Under the pieces are notes generated by a model that was not told where the DNA came from, did no database searches, and saw only the letters and a program-made list of their open reading frames with translations. Position numbers and translations under genes: made by a program. Below, in pieces: positions 41,984 through 51,628 of a stretch of DNA of 64,000 nucleotides; position 1 is the stretch's first letter, and every line of letters starts with the position of its first letter. Origin of the DNA: an uncultured Fulvivirga sp. (GTDB taxonomy: Bacteria > Bacteroidota > Bacteroidia > Cytophagales > Cyclobacteriaceae). The DNA lies in NCBI GenBank assembly GCA_947500555.1, contig CANMSE010000006.1, forward strand, positions 130,388-194,387, given 5' to 3'.

Positions 41984-44311
41984 ATGAAACTCTTTAAGCG
42001 AATCATTGTCATCATCGGTGTTATACTATTTTTTCTGACCATCAACTTGTTTTTCTATGCTGCTGGTCTGGAGCCTAAGTATGATGGAAAGCTGGATCTA
42101 AAAGGACTAAGTGCTACAGTCGAGGTAAACTTCGACACTTACGGTATTCCACATATTTTCGCTAATAACAACCAAGATGCCTATCGTGCTTTGGGATATA
42201 TACATGCTCAAGATAGGTTGTGGCAAATGGAGCTAATGCGTAGAATTGCTCCAGGTAGGTTATCCGAAATGTTTGGTCCTGATTTAGTAGAGACAGACAA
42301 GTTTTTTAAGACTTTGGGAATCCATAGGCAATCGAAAAAAGAGGCTGCTGAATTACTTAATACCGACAACAACCAAAAAATACTGGCTCTTTCCTATTTA
42401 GATGGAGTAAATCAGTTTATCGAAGAAGGTCCAACTCCTGTCGAATTCATGCTTCTTGGTTTAGATAAAGAGGCCTATACTTTAGAAGATATGTACAATG
42501 TCATAGGGTATATCGCTTTCTCTTTTGCACATGCTCAAAAGTGTGACCCCATTTTTACCAACATAGCTAAAAATTTGGGACCAGAATACTTGACGGATTT
42601 AGATGTGGAGCCAGACGGTAATACCGAAATGATCAAAAACTATCCTAAACAAGCTACCCTTGATTCACTCTTGGCTAAATCCAGTAATGTAGTTAATACA
42701 CTCCCTGCACCTGCCTGGCTGGGTAGTAATAGTTGGGTAGTGAGTCCCGAGAAATCAGCTACAGGAAATGTGATCTTTGCGAATGATCCTCATATGCAAT
42801 TCAGTCAACCTGGAGTGTGGTATGAAGCCCATGTTGTTACTCCTGACTGGGAGCGATATGGATATCATGCCGCATTGATACCGTTTGCATTGCTGACCCA
42901 TAATAGAGAATATTCCGTGGGTTTAACCATGTTTTTGAATGATGATGTCGATTTTTATTATAATGCTGAAGTAGAAAATAATTTCGAAGAGGAAATCATC
43001 GTCAAAGATGATGAGTCAATAACCATTGAAGTTCAGGAATCTACTCATGGGCCAATCATGAGCTCGGTCATTGGCTCACTAGAAGACCAACCCGTAGCCT
43101 TATGGTGGACATACTTGCAAACCCAGATGGAGTCAATGGAGGCTCTTTACCTGATCAATCATGCCAAAGGTATTGATGATGTAAGACTTGGTGCCTCAAA
43201 AATAAATGCTCCAGGGCTCAATGTTATGTATGGCGATGCAAAAGGTAATATTGCCTGGTGGGCCAGTGCTAAGTTGCACTTAATGGACTCAACATTAAAC
43301 AGGCGTCTGATTTTGGATGCAAAAGATCCTCGCACAAAAGAAATAACATGGCTACCCTTTGAAGAAAATCCACAGGCTGAGAATCCCCCATGGAATTATG
43401 TATACAGCACCAATAATCAACCTGATACGATCAAGGGTGGTTTGTATCCAGGTTACTATGTCCCGGAAGATCGAGCACTACGCATAGTAGAATTATTGGA
43501 AAGTAAGAAAGAACTGGATGTGGAAGATTACCAGCAGTTTTTTTTAGACAATACCAATCCAATAGCCGCTAAGATTGCTCACGAATTTGCTGGCTTGTTG
43601 GAAGCTAAATATGAGCCATCAAAAGCCGCCATCAAAATATTAGCTGATTGGGATGGTAATTACAGGCGTGAATCTACTGCACCTGTTATATATGAAAAAA
43701 TGATCTATCATACCCTTCGTTTAGCAATGAAGAATAAATTAGATTCCATTTATTTTCAAGAGTTTTTCAATACCCACCAGGTTAAAAAATCATTAGATAA
43801 TCTAATTCACAATGACGAATCTGTCTGGTGGGATGATCCGTCTACCAGTGAAATCGAAACCAGATCAATGATTTTTAATCAAGCTTTTACTATTACAATA
43901 GAAGAATTAACTGAGCAGCTTGGTGACCTGAAAAAATGGAAATGGGGAGACGTGCATACGCTAGAACATCCGCATCCAATGGGCCAGGTTTCTTTACTCA
44001 AGCCATTTTTCAATGTAGGTACTTTTAAAATGGATGCTGCAGATGCGGTCCTTAATAAGTTGAGCTATACAAGGGACGGTTCAGGCACTTATCCGATTAC
44101 CTCCGGACCATCCACCAGAAGGCTGATTAATTTTGCAGATATTGAAAATTCTTTGAGTATTCTTCCAACCGGTCAAAGTGGCAATCCACTAAGTGAACAT
44201 TACAACGATCAGGCTGAATTGTATGTTAAGGGAAAATGGAGAAAAATGCTGATGAATAAAGATGAAATCAAACAAAAATCGACAGGAACACTGGTCCTTT
44301 CACCTAACTGA
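41984..44311 (+). CDS. Penicillin acylase family protein (Ntn hydrolase)
   Basis: A 775-residue secreted or membrane-anchored amidase of the penicillin G/quorum-quenching acylase family. Residues 5-27 are a membrane or signal segment. The alpha region includes VEVNFDTYGIPHIFANN and GYIHAQDRLWQMELMRRIAPGRLSEMFG. Self-cleavage is expected at Gly247/Ser248 (LGSNSWVV), Ser248 being the N-terminal nucleophile of the beta chain. Later GNVIFANDPHM and MYGDAKGNIAWWASAKL are conserved. Substrate could be N-acyl amino acids or N-acylhomoserine lactones; not decidable here. Confidence 0.92.
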   Translation: MKLFKRIIVIIGVILFFLTINLFFYAAGLEPKYDGKLDLKGLSATVEVNFDTYGIPHIFANNNQDAYRALGYIHAQDRLWQMELMRRIAPGRLSEMFGPDLVETDKFFKTLGIHRQSKKEAAELLNTDNNQKILALSYLDGVNQFIEEGPTPVEFMLLGLDKEAYTLEDMYNVIGYIAFSFAHAQKCDPIFTNIAKNLGPEYLTDLDVEPDGNTEMIKNYPKQATLDSLLAKSSNVVNTLPAPAWLGSNSWVVSPEKSATGNVIFANDPHMQFSQPGVWYEAHVVTPDWERYGYHAALIPFALLTHNREYSVGLTMFLNDDVDFYYNAEVENNFEEEIIVKDDESITIEVQESTHGPIMSSVIGSLEDQPVALWWTYLQTQMESMEALYLINHAKGIDDVRLGASKINAPGLNVMYGDAKGNIAWWASAKLHLMDSTLNRRLILDAKDPRTKEITWLPFEENPQAENPPWNYVYSTNNQPDTIKGGLYPGYYVPEDRALRIVELLESKKELDVEDYQQFFLDNTNPIAAKIAHEFAGLLEAKYEPSKAAIKILADWDGNYRRESTAPVIYEKMIYHTLRLAMKNKLDSIYFQEFFNTHQVKKSLDNLIHNDESVWWDDPSTSEIETRSMIFNQAFTITIEELTEQLGDLKKWKWGDVHTLEHPHPMGQVSLLKPFFNVGTFKMDAADAVLNKLSYTRDGSGTYPITSGPSTRRLINFADIENSLSILPTGQSGNPLSEHYNDQAELYVKGKWRKMLMNKDEIKQKSTGTLVLSPN

Positions 44312-44312
44312 A

Positions 44313-44906
44313 TTAAAGATTTTTGACCTTTTGAAAGTATTCTACCCATTGCTCTTCGGTATCTATATCTATTGCTCCTAAGGGAAATGATACTCCAAAG
44401 GCACCATATACCATGGTAAGTATTGAAAAATCATCAGAATCCTTAATTTTCAATACCTCTTTAAAGTACATCTGATCAACTAGTATGGGCATTCCATAAT
44501 CATTATTGTAGGAGGCTGCTACGATATTATGCCCTGCTTCATGGGCATCAATCATACGTTGAAGTAGCTCAACATCAACATATGGCTGATCACAAGTCAT
44601 GAAAATTACTCTTTCAATATCCGGATGATTTCTGTGCAAATAATCCAACCCACATTTTATTGAACTCCCAATACCTTTTTTCCAGTTTATATTTAACACT
44701 ACTTCAGTGGGAAGTGGATTGATCTCTCTCTCTAAGCGAGCATAATTAAATCCTAAAACTGTTATGACAGGAACCGGAAAGCTGCAACCAACCTGAACCG
44801 TTTTCTTTAGGAAGGATGTTCCGTTAATCTCAAGCAACTGTTTGGGAAAATTCAGTCGACTGCTTTCACCTGCAGCAAGAATTACAATTCCATATCCTCC
44901 TTTCAT
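44313..44906 (-). CDS. MobA-like nucleotidyltransferase
   Basis: A 197-residue NTP transferase: VILAAGESSRLNFPKQLLEINGTSFL is the nucleotide-binding start of MobA/MocA proteins, and MTCDQPYVDVELLQRM carries the metal-binding Asp. Members transfer CMP or GMP to molybdopterin, usually next to molybdenum enzymes; none is near, except a MOSC protein at 49794, so specificity is open. Chosen start is ATG 44906, giving MKGGYGIVIL, while a TTG at 44927 would extend it by seven residues. Confidence 0.8.
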   Translation of the reverse strand: MKGGYGIVILAAGESSRLNFPKQLLEINGTSFLKKTVQVGCSFPVPVITVLGFNYARLEREINPLPTEVVLNINWKKGIGSSIKCGLDYLHRNHPDIERVIFMTCDQPYVDVELLQRMIDAHEAGHNIVAASYNNDYGMPILVDQMYFKEVLKIKDSDDFSILTMVYGAFGVSFPLGAIDIDTEEQWVEYFQKVKNL

Positions 44907-45075
44907 TATCAATAATTTTAGTGACAATTCATAAGTAAATAATCACCCAAAGCGGGGGTATTTAGGGATCGTCTCGATTGATTTTGGAGGTTTTATTTGG
45001 TGACAAAAATTTCGATATGTGTAAATGAAATTTTCAATTAGCAGGAAAGCCAATAGTATTTATGCATACGACCTT

Positions 45076-45083
45076 TATATTTG
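45076..45083 (+). promoter_or_regulatory. Putative -7 promoter element TATATTTG
   Basis: Exact TAnnTTTG match, seven bases before ATG 45091 of the DUF2141 gene. It decides against the earlier in-frame ATG at 45025, which lies upstream of the promoter element. Confidence 0.5.
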
Positions 45084-45090
45084 CACCATC

Positions 45091-45525
45091 ATGGGAAGAC
45101 ATAACTATCTTGTAATTCTGTTATTGGCCTTTCAGCCATATAATTTATCTGCTTCAAATAACACTAGTAGGTTAACAGTCGTGGTAGATAACATAAAAAA
45201 AGCTGATGGTGAGGTTATAATAACGATTTTTAATAAGCAGGAAGATTTTCTAAAAAAATATTATCGCCTCATATCGGTACCGGCTAATGAAGATGGTCAG
45301 GTAGAAGCATTCTTTGAAGGGCTTCCTGAGGGCCAGTATTCCGTAAGCGTAATTCATGATGAAAATAGCAACGGAGAACTGGACAAAAATTTAATTGGTG
45401 TTCCTAAAGAAGGGTTTGGGTTTTCCAATAATAAAATGGGCACTTTTGGCCCCCCCTCGTATAAAGACTGTCTGGTTGATGTAGCCAATAAATCTGAGAT
45501 AAAGATCGTTTTAAAGAGTTTTTAG
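45091..45525 (+). CDS. DUF2141 family secreted protein
   Basis: A 144-residue secreted protein: signal peptide NYLVILLLAFQPYNLSAS, then a beta-sandwich of the DUF2141 family (LTVVVDNIKKADGEVIITIFN, GLPEGQYSVSVIHDENSNGELDKN, IGVPKEGFGFSNN). The DENSNGELD stretch resembles a Ca-binding loop conserved in this family. The start at 45091 follows a promoter element. The CHAT-protein gene starts 10 bp after the stop, so they are probably cotranscribed. Function unknown. Confidence 0.85.
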   Translation: MGRHNYLVILLLAFQPYNLSASNNTSRLTVVVDNIKKADGEVIITIFNKQEDFLKKYYRLISVPANEDGQVEAFFEGLPEGQYSVSVIHDENSNGELDKNLIGVPKEGFGFSNNKMGTFGPPSYKDCLVDVANKSEIKIVLKSF

Positions 45526-45535
45526 ACACTCTGAT

Positions 45536-48124
45536 ATGCGATTGGCACTCACATTTCTGTCCTTAGTATTATCACTTCCTATATTTGGCCAGGAATGGCA
45601 AAAACTTAATCAGAAGACACAATTCCTATATTCCAATGGCAAGTATGAGGAGGCAATAGAAAGTGCTAACAAAGCACTTGTAGAAGCCGAGAAAGCCTAT
45701 GGCAAAACGAGTGACGCTTACCTTGCAAGTCTTACAAATAGGGCTTATGCGGAATCAGCGCTTGGAAATTATTTACATGCATTAAATGGTTTTCATACAG
45801 CTGCAGATTTAAGTTTTCTACAATACAGACTTCCTCATATCAATCAGCTAGAGTCCGTCACAGAATTGTCAAAAGCCTATATGAATATAGCCAGGTATGA
45901 TAGTGCGGAGCACTTTCTTGACGTGGCCCAATATATATTCACAAGCATTCCTCAGAAAAATAAAGCGCATTACGATAGCTCTTTATGGTCACTAACTAAT
46001 GCATATATCAACATCGTTGCTCTGCGCGCTTCACTTAGTCATAAGAAAGGTCAGGTGGTCAAAAGCGTACAAACCCTTGAGGAGTTAATTCAATTGATAA
46101 AAGACACTTATCAAAACGACTATGAAAGACTACCCCATTACAGAACGGCAGTAAGTAATCTAAGTACATTCTATAATGAACTTTACAACCTGCAGAAAGC
46201 CAAAGAATACGCTGTCCTCTATTATCAATTGATAGAAAAAGACAGTAACGAATTAGACCTAATTCATGCCTTTCAAAATCTGGGAAGTATCTATCGCAAC
46301 TTAGAAAATGATTCGGCTAATTATTATTGGGATCAAGCGATTAAGGTTATTGAAGCTGGTGATTATAAAAATACTCGCATCCATACAGTGACGCTTAATA
46401 ATCTGGGGGAGTGGTCATTGCATAATGAGGACTATGAAACTTCCATTCAATTATTACAAAAGTCATTAGACATACAAAACTCAAAACAGGCCATTAACCC
46501 TCCACTACATCAAACTACTTTATATAACCTTGCGGAAGCATATAGATGGTCGGGTAATTATGAAAAAGCTGACATGATTTACAGTTCCCTGATGGATGAC
46601 TTAATTGATGATATTAAACATAATTTCACTTACCTCACCGACAATGAAAAAATAGCCTTCTACAACAATCAGGTAGAATTAATTGATAATTATAAAACCT
46701 TTGGTTTAGAAATTAGTGGGGTAATACCATTGCAAGACGGTGATGAGCCCTATATCAACAGGGAGATATTTGGTAAACTTTACAACCTTCAGTTGAACAC
46801 AAAGGCCATTATTTTGAATGCCAGTAAACGCATGAAGAAAAACATTTTAGAAAGCGGTGATAGCACATTGATTAATGTTTACACATTATGGGAAGAACGG
46901 AAGAATAGGTATGCCCAGGCGTTGTTACAAGATAACTTTTTAGAAAAAGACCTGGCTACCCTTGCTCAAAAAATTGAAGAAAATGAGAAGTGGTTAACCA
47001 CCAACTCACAAAAATTTAAATCTGGATTTACTTTTGAAAATGTAACATGGGAAGATGTGCGGAATAAGCTTAAACCCGATGAAGCTGCTGTAGAAATAAT
47101 CAGACTCCTGGATGGATTGATCTACGGAGCATTGATAGTAACACCGGAAACAGACCGTCCAGCCTTAGCACTCATCATGAGTACTCGATCAAAACACCTC
47201 GAGAAACAATTTTATCAGCAGTATCGCAATGCTATGACCTATCAATTGACAGACACGATATCTTTTTCTACTTATTGGAAACCAATTGAGGATAAGCTGG
47301 TTGAGATTACCGGTTCTATTCCCAACAAAATCTTCTTTTCGAACGATGGTATCTACAATCAACTAAATGTAAATACATTATTTAATGGAAAAGACTATGT
47401 TATTGATCAAACTGATATTGTTTTTGTCACTAATACAAAAGAGATAGTAGGTAAAAAGCAAAACCGTAAAGCTGCCAGAACTGCTACACTTTTTGGTAGG
47501 CCAAGTTTTTCTACTTATGATCATGACCAGATTCAATTTGATGATCTGCCCGGAACGGGGAAAGAAGTAGAACTAATAAATGAAACATTAGTTGCCAGCA
47601 ATTGGGATACAAAATTGTTTATGGCCGAATCGGCCACTGAACAAAATATTAAACTAATAGAAAATCCTTCGGTGCTACATGTTGCAAGTCATGGGTACTT
47701 TAGTCCTGAAAGTAATGATGACTTTGCCAGAAAAATGATTACTTCAGGTATTGCCCTGGCAGGTGTGAACGATCCGATTAAAAAGGAAGACGATGGTCTG
47801 TTCACAGCTTTTGAAGTGCTTAATCTCAATTTGGAAGCCACTCAATTAGTGGTGCTCTCGGCATGTGAAACTGCACTGGGAACCAATAGTGGAGAAGGTG
47901 TTTACGGCCTGCAGCGTGCTTTACATGTAGCTGGAGCAAACAATATGATCATGAGTTTGTGGAAAGTAGATGATACAGCTACCCAAAAGCTTATGGAGCA
48001 GTTTTATAAAAACTGGACGGCATCAAATGACTTGAGATTAGCATTTCGTGAAGCTCAGTTCTCCATTCGAAAAAGCTACAATCATCCATATTATTGGGGA
48101 GCTTTTATACTTATTGGCAACTAG
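45536..48124 (+). CDS. Secreted TPR-CHAT domain protein (putative caspase-like protease)
   Basis: An 862-residue protein with signal peptide (LALTFLSLVLSLPIFGQ), about 10 TPR-like repeats over residues 20-380 (YEEAIESANKALVEAEKAYG, IHTVTLNNLGEWSLHNEDYETSIQLLQKSL), a helical linker 380-520 and a C-terminal CHAT domain (about 580-862). The catalytic dyad is visible: His719 in VLHVASHGYF and Cys777 in LSACETALG, followed by GVYGLQRALHVAGANNMIMSLW. CHAT domains are caspase/separase-like peptidases, as in Craspase. Export of such a protein to the periplasm or surface is intriguing; protease activity is inferred. Confidence 0.9.
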   Translation: MRLALTFLSLVLSLPIFGQEWQKLNQKTQFLYSNGKYEEAIESANKALVEAEKAYGKTSDAYLASLTNRAYAESALGNYLHALNGFHTAADLSFLQYRLPHINQLESVTELSKAYMNIARYDSAEHFLDVAQYIFTSIPQKNKAHYDSSLWSLTNAYINIVALRASLSHKKGQVVKSVQTLEELIQLIKDTYQNDYERLPHYRTAVSNLSTFYNELYNLQKAKEYAVLYYQLIEKDSNELDLIHAFQNLGSIYRNLENDSANYYWDQAIKVIEAGDYKNTRIHTVTLNNLGEWSLHNEDYETSIQLLQKSLDIQNSKQAINPPLHQTTLYNLAEAYRWSGNYEKADMIYSSLMDDLIDDIKHNFTYLTDNEKIAFYNNQVELIDNYKTFGLEISGVIPLQDGDEPYINREIFGKLYNLQLNTKAIILNASKRMKKNILESGDSTLINVYTLWEERKNRYAQALLQDNFLEKDLATLAQKIEENEKWLTTNSQKFKSGFTFENVTWEDVRNKLKPDEAAVEIIRLLDGLIYGALIVTPETDRPALALIMSTRSKHLEKQFYQQYRNAMTYQLTDTISFSTYWKPIEDKLVEITGSIPNKIFFSNDGIYNQLNVNTLFNGKDYVIDQTDIVFVTNTKEIVGKKQNRKAARTATLFGRPSFSTYDHDQIQFDDLPGTGKEVELINETLVASNWDTKLFMAESATEQNIKLIENPSVLHVASHGYFSPESNDDFARKMITSGIALAGVNDPIKKEDDGLFTAFEVLNLNLEATQLVVLSACETALGTNSGEGVYGLQRALHVAGANNMIMSLWKVDDTATQKLMEQFYKNWTASNDLRLAFREAQFSIRKSYNHPYYWGAFILIGN

Positions 48125-48130
48125 ACCTTG

Positions 48131-48574
48131 CTAAGGCTGGTTTGAACAATCTGTTAACGCCTGGTCCACTTTATCTATACTGACCATGCCTTTTTCATTA
48201 CCCCAACTGTTGTAGATGTATGTAGCTATTTCAGCAATTTCCAGTTTTTTTAAAGTAGTAACTGCAGGCATAGGCTGATTGAATACCACGCCATTGACCA
48301 TAATACTACCCTCCTGCCCATTCTTTATTATGCAAATAGCACGGTCGATATCTTCTAATAAGTAATCAGATTTGGACAATGGCGGATATAAACGTCCGAG
48401 CCCTTCACCATTGACCTGATGACAATTAGAGCAATGAATGGTATATAGTTGTTGGCCCTCTACCATGTATTGTTCAAACTTAACATCATCAGCTACGGAA
48501 GCTGACTGGGTGTCTTTTTTACCTGTGCAAGCCATCATGGTTATGGCAGCAATAATCAAAAACTTATTTTTCAT
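48131..48574 (-). CDS. Cytochrome c lipoprotein
   Basis: A 147-residue lipoprotein: signal to MMACTG (Cys15), then a class I cytochrome c with haem site CSNCH (about 49-53) and a candidate axial Met in FNQPMPAVTTLKKLEIAEIATYIYNSWG. ATG 48574 overlaps the end of the SCO gene by 11 bp; a further upstream Met at 48601 would precede the signal. Probably an electron carrier next to a copper enzyme, expressed with SCO and HemJ. Confidence 0.87.
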   Translation of the reverse strand: MKNKFLIIAAITMMACTGKKDTQSASVADDVKFEQYMVEGQQLYTIHCSNCHQVNGEGLGRLYPPLSKSDYLLEDIDRAICIIKNGQEGSIMVNGVVFNQPMPAVTTLKKLEIAEIATYIYNSWGNEKGMVSIDKVDQALTDCSNQP

Positions 48575-49178
48575 ACTCTTGAAGTAATTTATCCATATCA
48601 ACCATTAATTTATCAACCTGATCTGCCAATGTACCATCGTAAAGTCCTCTTACTCTACGCTCTTTATCAACTAAAATAAATGCACCACTATGCAAATAAC
48701 CTCCTGGCGCGGTAGCATCATCCATGGCAGTAACCATATAGCTGGTTTGTCCAATTTTAAAAATGTCTTCTTTATCTCCTGTAATAAAGTGCCACTTGTC
48801 GGAAGACACACCCAACCGCTCAGAAAACTCTTTTAGCACCGCCACGGTGTCGTGCTTAGGGTCAATACTATGCGATAGGATCATAACCTCAGGATTATCT
48901 TTGTATTTCTCATAAACACGCAACATCTGCGTTTTCATAATTGGGCAAATAGTGGGGCATGAAGTGAAGAAGAAATCGGCTACATATATTTTATCCTCAA
49001 AGGTGGCTGGTGTTACCATAGCGCTATCCTGATTGACAAATTTGTAATCAGCTATTTTATGAAAAATCGTATCACCCTCCGCTTTTACTTCCTTTCGACC
49101 ATATATCTTTAGTTTTTCATCCTTTGGTTGACAACTCCATAATGTTACTACTCCAACAAGTATTACTAGGTATTTCAT
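48564..49178 (-). CDS. SCO1/SenC family copper chaperone, lipoprotein
   Basis: A 204-residue thioredoxin-like protein that delivers copper to the CuA site of cytochrome oxidase. Signal with lipobox SC (TLWSCQP), then the copper-binding CxxxC in FFTSCPTICPIM and the third ligand His in GGYLHSGAFILVD. Also contains SIDPKHDTVAVLKEF. It sits between hemJ (4-bp overlap) and the cytochrome c gene (11-bp overlap). Confidence 0.93.
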   Translation of the reverse strand: MKYLVILVGVVTLWSCQPKDEKLKIYGRKEVKAEGDTIFHKIADYKFVNQDSAMVTPATFEDKIYVADFFFTSCPTICPIMKTQMLRVYEKYKDNPEVMILSHSIDPKHDTVAVLKEFSERLGVSSDKWHFITGDKEDIFKIGQTSYMVTAMDDATAPGGYLHSGAFILVDKERRVRGLYDGTLADQVDKLMVDMDKLLQEYEK

Positions 49179-49711
49179 CTGTTTTCTCTTATTCTTTTAT
49201 ATAATCTGACTGCCAACATAATGATGGCACTAAATAGCACAAGACCTACAATTCCCCAAACTAAGCTCAATGCATTTTTCAGCACTATGATAAACACGAT
49301 ACCAACCAACAAAATGGTAGCTACTTCATTCCATATCCTTAGATGGATGGAAGAATGTCTGTAAGTACCTTTCTGCAGCTGCTTATATATTTTATGACAA
49401 TAAAATTGATAGATATACAATAGTAAAACCAACGTCAACTTGATATGCATAAACCCCTGGCTTAAGTATGAAGGCACCTGCAAAAGAACAAGAGTCCCTA
49501 GAATCAGTGTTAATATTGCCGAAGGCCAGGTAATGGCAAACCATAACCTTTTAGCATTTCGCTTATATTCTTCTACCAATATCGAACGTTTGGGCTCATC
49601 CAATTCATTTGATTCTGTCTGGTAAATGAAAATTCTTACTATATAAAAAAGTCCTGCAAACCAGGTGATTACAAAAATGAGATGTAGCGCCTTGAGGTAC
49701 AAAAAGGTCAT
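49175..49711 (-). CDS. hemJ: Protoporphyrinogen oxidase HemJ-like membrane protein
   Basis: A 178-residue integral membrane protein of the HemJ/CopD type that oxidises protoporphyrinogen IX in bacteria lacking HemG and HemY. Features: LKALHLIFVITWFAGLFYIVRIFIYQTES (conserved His10 and Trp) and SQGFMHIKLTLVLLLYIYQFYCHKIY (His and Lys of HIKL). Membrane helices lie at about 5-27, 57-76, 83-100, 122-141 and 145-167. The first helix and the HIKL motif are the strongest evidence. hemC elsewhere in the window fits the same pathway. Confidence 0.85.
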   Translation of the reverse strand: MTFLYLKALHLIFVITWFAGLFYIVRIFIYQTESNELDEPKRSILVEEYKRNAKRLWFAITWPSAILTLILGTLVLLQVPSYLSQGFMHIKLTLVLLLYIYQFYCHKIYKQLQKGTYRHSSIHLRIWNEVATILLVGIVFIIVLKNALSLVWGIVGLVLFSAIIMLAVRLYKRIRENR

Positions 49712-49793
49712 GCCGTAAAAGTAAGTTGTAATTCACTCTTTTCCACCACTGGCCGGACTATTAAAAGGTTTAAAATATTGGTCAATACTGAAA

Positions 49794-50618
49794 CTATACC
49801 ACCTGAGCATAAGGTGATTCTTTAACGGATCCTATCATCACTTCATCACCTATGTTAATTTTACCTTTTTTTGTGAGAACAGCATTTTGCCCAAAGACCA
49901 TTTTCTCATTTATCCGCTGTTTAAAAAGTGTTTTGAGAGGCTCCTTTCCTTGCTCTCCTGTTTTAGGGTTCATGGTGGTTACTATACATCGCGTACAGGG
50001 TTTTATTCCTTTTAAAGCAGCTGCACCTATTTCAATATCCCGCCAAAGAAATTCTTCATAAGCTTCACTCCCCTTAAAAACAATATTGGGCCGGAATCGC
50101 TGCCAGGTAATTTCTTCCTCAATTTTATCATTCAAATCTTTTACAGAACTCTCACCCACAAGTAAATACGGATAGGCATCGGCAAAGCTTACGTGATTCT
50201 CTTGTTTTACCCAATCGGGCTGTACTATCCTTGAAGCATTTTCAGGTTGATATACTAAACGACAATTAAATCCCAGGTTTTCTGAAAACCATCGATTAAC
50301 ATGGTCTGCAGCCGGTATTGCCTGCACCTCATCATCCCATACTTTCACCTTGATAGTATCACCAGTAGACAAGGTTTTAGGAATATGAATGCTGCCACCT
50401 TGTTCTTTCTTAATCTCAAAGCCTTCGTCCGTTGGGTTGACATCATAAAATAGAAATTCTTTATGTTGACGAATGGTCAGAAACTTATTTGATTCATTTA
50501 TAAGCATCCAGCGTCTATCATACTGAAGGCCTCTTTCGGTTAACCATGCAGAAGACAAAGAGTATCCACCAAGTGACTTAATAGGATAGGTAATAATATT
50601 AGATACAACTATTGCCAT
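49794..50618 (-). CDS. MOSC domain protein (molybdenum-binding)
   Basis: A 274-residue protein with an N-terminal beta-barrel MOSC-N domain (1-125; ITYPIKSLGGYSLSSAWLTERGLQYDRRWMLI) and a C-terminal MOSC domain (125-274) with GIKPCTRCIVTTMNPKTGEQGKEPLKTL, containing the conserved metal-coordinating Cys as in mARC-type reductases, then FGQNAVLTKKGKINIGDEV. May reduce N-hydroxylated compounds with a molybdenum cofactor. It is divergent from the Crp/Fnr-type gene. Confidence 0.9.
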   Translation of the reverse strand: MAIVVSNIITYPIKSLGGYSLSSAWLTERGLQYDRRWMLINESNKFLTIRQHKEFLFYDVNPTDEGFEIKKEQGGSIHIPKTLSTGDTIKVKVWDDEVQAIPAADHVNRWFSENLGFNCRLVYQPENASRIVQPDWVKQENHVSFADAYPYLLVGESSVKDLNDKIEEEITWQRFRPNIVFKGSEAYEEFLWRDIEIGAAALKGIKPCTRCIVTTMNPKTGEQGKEPLKTLFKQRINEKMVFGQNAVLTKKGKINIGDEVMIGSVKESPYAQVV

Positions 50619-50689
50619 GAGAAGTTATGCATTATGTTTACTAAACTTAACAATAATAGTTAAATTCATATTTTAAGCCTTAGAATGAT

Positions 50690-51370
50690 ATGAGTGATAA
50701 GTCGAAACTGTGGTATTTCCAGGATGTAGATCTCTTCAATGTGCTTTGCCCGCATAAAACTGCGAGTATGGAAGATACTCATGAGTTTACTCAGTATAAG
50801 AAAAATCAGTTCGTTTATTTTCCGGATGAGCCCGCAAAAAGCATCTATATGATAGCTGAGGGACGTATAAAACTCGGCCATTATACGGAAGAGGGAAAAG
50901 AAGTAGTGAAAGCCATACTTGGCTCAGGTGAAATCTTTGGTGAGTTGGCATTGACAGGAGAGGAAAGACGAGTTGATTTTGCTCAGGCTATGGATGATAA
51001 CACACGCGTTTGCCCCATAAGTATAGAAGATATGCAGGAGCTTATGGCAGAAGACAAAGAGCTAAACTTCAAAATTTATAAGCTTATAGGACTGCGTATT
51101 CGGAAACTGGAACGCAAAATAGAATCGCTCGTTTTTAAAGATGCACGAACGCGTGTTGTAGAATTTCTTAAAGATGCAGCTGCCTGGAAAGGAAAGAAAG
51201 TTGGATTCGAAACCATGATCCCCACTAAACTCACTCACAAAGATATTGCTAACCTTACGGGTACATCAAGGCAGACAGTAACTACCATACTTAATGAACT
51301 CAAAGAGGCTAATCTCATCTATTTCGATAGACGAAAAATATTGATTCGGGATTTGGATGAGTTGAAGTAG
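50690..51370 (+). CDS. Crp/Fnr family transcription regulator
   Basis: A 226-residue regulator. cNMP-binding beta-roll at about 20-130 (KNQFVYFPDEPAKSIYMIAEGRIKLGHYTEEGKEVVKAILGSGEIFGELALTGEERR), dimer helix, then winged helix-turn-helix (LTHKDIANLTGTSRQTVTTILNELKEANLIYFDRRKILI). Cys residues are few and do not form an Fnr-type cluster pattern, so ligand is unknown. Divergently transcribed from the MOSC gene with 71 bp between, a possible target. Confidence 0.88.
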   Translation: MSDKSKLWYFQDVDLFNVLCPHKTASMEDTHEFTQYKKNQFVYFPDEPAKSIYMIAEGRIKLGHYTEEGKEVVKAILGSGEIFGELALTGEERRVDFAQAMDDNTRVCPISIEDMQELMAEDKELNFKIYKLIGLRIRKLERKIESLVFKDARTRVVEFLKDAAAWKGKKVGFETMIPTKLTHKDIANLTGTSRQTVTTILNELKEANLIYFDRRKILIRDLDELK

Positions 51371-51628
51371 TTTTGTCATTCATAATACGTTTGATCAAGA
51401 AAAAGGACGGTTCATCCTAATTCTTTGAGGTTTTCTCTAGAGTTTTTCTGAACTGATGAAATATTATCGAATGGAGTAATCTCTAGTCTCACATTTTTCA
51501 CTTCTTGTATACCTCATGTATACTTGATTTTCATAGACTATTTTGTGTTTGGGTGACCGCTTTACTAGTTTCGTCTTCATATGCAAGGCACTTGAAATGT
51601 GCACTTCAATTAAGTATTTAAGTCATTT
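51371..51628. other. Intergenic region before a GT61 gene
   Basis: 258 bp without open frame. It includes a TATACCTCATGTATA near 51507-51521, a short inverted repeat, and a TATTTTG stretch near 51539 that is one base short of the -7 consensus. No terminator or RNA is recognised. Confidence 0.4.

Noticed and set aside
45025..45090. Upstream ATG for the DUF2141 gene
   Set aside because: A TATATTTG promoter element lies between it and ATG 45091, and only the latter gives an N-terminal signal peptide.
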